Source: Neodiprion pinetum (Eukaryota > Arthropoda > Insecta > Hymenoptera > Diprionidae). Taken from it: 64,000 bases of DNA. The notes under the pieces are model-generated. The model saw only the letters and a list, made by a program, of their open reading frames with translations. It had not been told where the DNA came from and did not search any database. This document shows positions 62,931 through 64,000 of the stretch, piece after piece. The position numbers and the translations under genes were made by a program. The stretch lies in contig NC_060234.1 in the NCBI RefSeq assembly GCF_021155775.2, positions 930,001-994,000 of the forward strand, written 5' to 3'. Positions within the stretch are counted from its first letter, which is position 1. Each line of letters begins with the position of its first letter.

Positions 62931-64000
62931 TTATGCATGTATACGGCATACTCCGTAACACCGAATGCAGAAATAGCGTGAAATCGCGTGATACTACGTA
63001 AGCGTCGGATAACGGAATCACGCCATTATTGTTATTACTAATATCTGCGAATTCTTTTTTTCCCATCCCGGATCTTTTGGTACTATAGTATTTGCCTCGC
63101 TCCACCAGGCGTACTCCATCCCGTGATCAAATGTCGAAATCAAGGAGTTATATTCAGCTTCGAAAGGACTACCGTACCTACAACACAACGACTGATGCTT
63201 TATTCGAAAGCTCGGTATAACTCGTGTGTCATCGTGGTCGTTTACTACAACGGGAATTGATGTAGCGGGAGAAAAAGTGGTTTCATTTTGGTCGTACGGT
63301 AGTTTGATTAATTTTCATCGTATACAATGCACATTATGTATTCAATTTTGATGAGGAGAATAAGAAAAATAGGAAATCGAGACATTACGAGCCGACTTAG
63401 GTGGGTTATATAGGTACATGTCGTCCAGGTTCGAGTCGACACGCCGCACGCACAACTCGACGTTGGCACATAGTTTGTGTAATTTGTAAGCCGGACCTGC
63501 ATGGCTGCGGCTTGTGTATGTGCGTAATACGCGGTATATGCCAACAGGCGCGATTACATCTCCTCTCGACATGGCAGCCCGTTTGTAATTACAACTAATT
63601 TCACGTTAATGACCCGCCACCATCGTCACCCGACTCCTGGCATTCAGGGTAATTAAACGCGTGTGCGCCTACTTACTAACTATAAGCGCGGACTGAACAT
63701 TTTTCGGGTATGTATACATATACACACAGCCACGCGTGTTTGTTCGAGGAGTGCAGAATAACATTGACCGTCGTCTGTGCAATTTCGACTCGCTTGTGAA
63801 AAACTATTTCTCTCATGTTGTACGTGATCTCGAAATAATGAGTGTTTACTCTACGAGCCGGCGGCGGCTGCATCCCTCCGTGAAGAAGTCACAAGAATTT
63901 TGACATCCCGTGCACATCACAGGTGTTTAGAATATTATGCGCCTGTCTGACGTCGTTCGAATTCCATCGTTGTCTCGTGCAGCCGGGCTGCATTTCAATC

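Larger units (their letters stand above)
32291..64000 (-). other. inv: invected intron 1 (partial, at least 31.7 kb)
   Basis: From the microexon acceptor at 32291-32292 to the window end I found no minus-strand sequence coding EH2 (WPAWVYCTRYSDRPSSG) or EH1. The first inv exon should therefore lie beyond 64000. A very long first intron also occurs in fly inv. The interval contains no other recognisable gene and is presumed to hold enhancers shared with en. Sub-features (simple repeats, two TIR elements, homeodomain-site clusters) are listed separately. Confidence 0.75.

Overview
The window is animal, almost certainly insect, DNA. It holds the engrailed/invected (en/inv) gene pair arranged tail to tail, with little other coding content. 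Two homeodomain exons with the diagnostic engrailed residues (EKRPRTAF start, Q50 in WFQNKRAKIKK, then the NPLALQLMAQGLYNHSTVP tail) lie on opposite strands, about 25 kb apart. I lean towards a holometabolous insect, possibly Hymenoptera. That is an inference from protein style and noncoding composition, not something the sequence proves.

Layout. 1-1260 is the upstream region and 5' UTR of the plus-strand gene, with G-rich, quadruplex-prone DNA. 1261-3595 is a complete two-exon engrailed gene (313 aa) carrying EH1 (Groucho-type repressor motif), EH2 (Pbx/Exd contact), EH3, homeodomain and the C-terminal EH5-type tail. 3596 to about 4.6 kb is its 3' UTR. About 4.6-27.7 kb is noncoding DNA between the two 3' ends, with microsatellites, inverted-repeat elements and a tRNA-like sequence. 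About 27.7-28.65 kb is the 3' UTR of the minus-strand gene. 28648-29006 is the last coding exon of invected. A 6-nt microexon at 32285-32290 (minus), with near-ideal splice sites, supplies the Arg-Ser insertion that marks invected. The first inv exon (EH1/EH2) was not found and should lie beyond position 64000, so inv intron 1 is longer than 31.7 kb. 32.3-64 kb is therefore intronic and probably regulatory.

Engrailed and Invected are paralogous homeodomain repressors that specify the posterior compartment and maintain segment boundaries. In insects where this has been studied they sit side by side and share cis-regulatory DNA. The emptiness of the window fits such a regulatory block. Candidate regulatory signals are homeodomain-dimer-like TAATNNATTA clusters, two exact matches to the Engrailed consensus, many (GA)n tracts that GAGA-type factors could bind, and Pumilio-type motifs in both 3' UTRs.

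The most notable observations are the invected microexon; a stretch of near-identical synonymous codons at the start of the homeodomain exons of the two paralogues (gene conversion or a splicing element); a TIR element family present as two inverted copies 38 kb apart; and two further long inverted-repeat elements. I found no protein-coding gene other than en and inv. All repeat, motif and UTR calls were made by eye.
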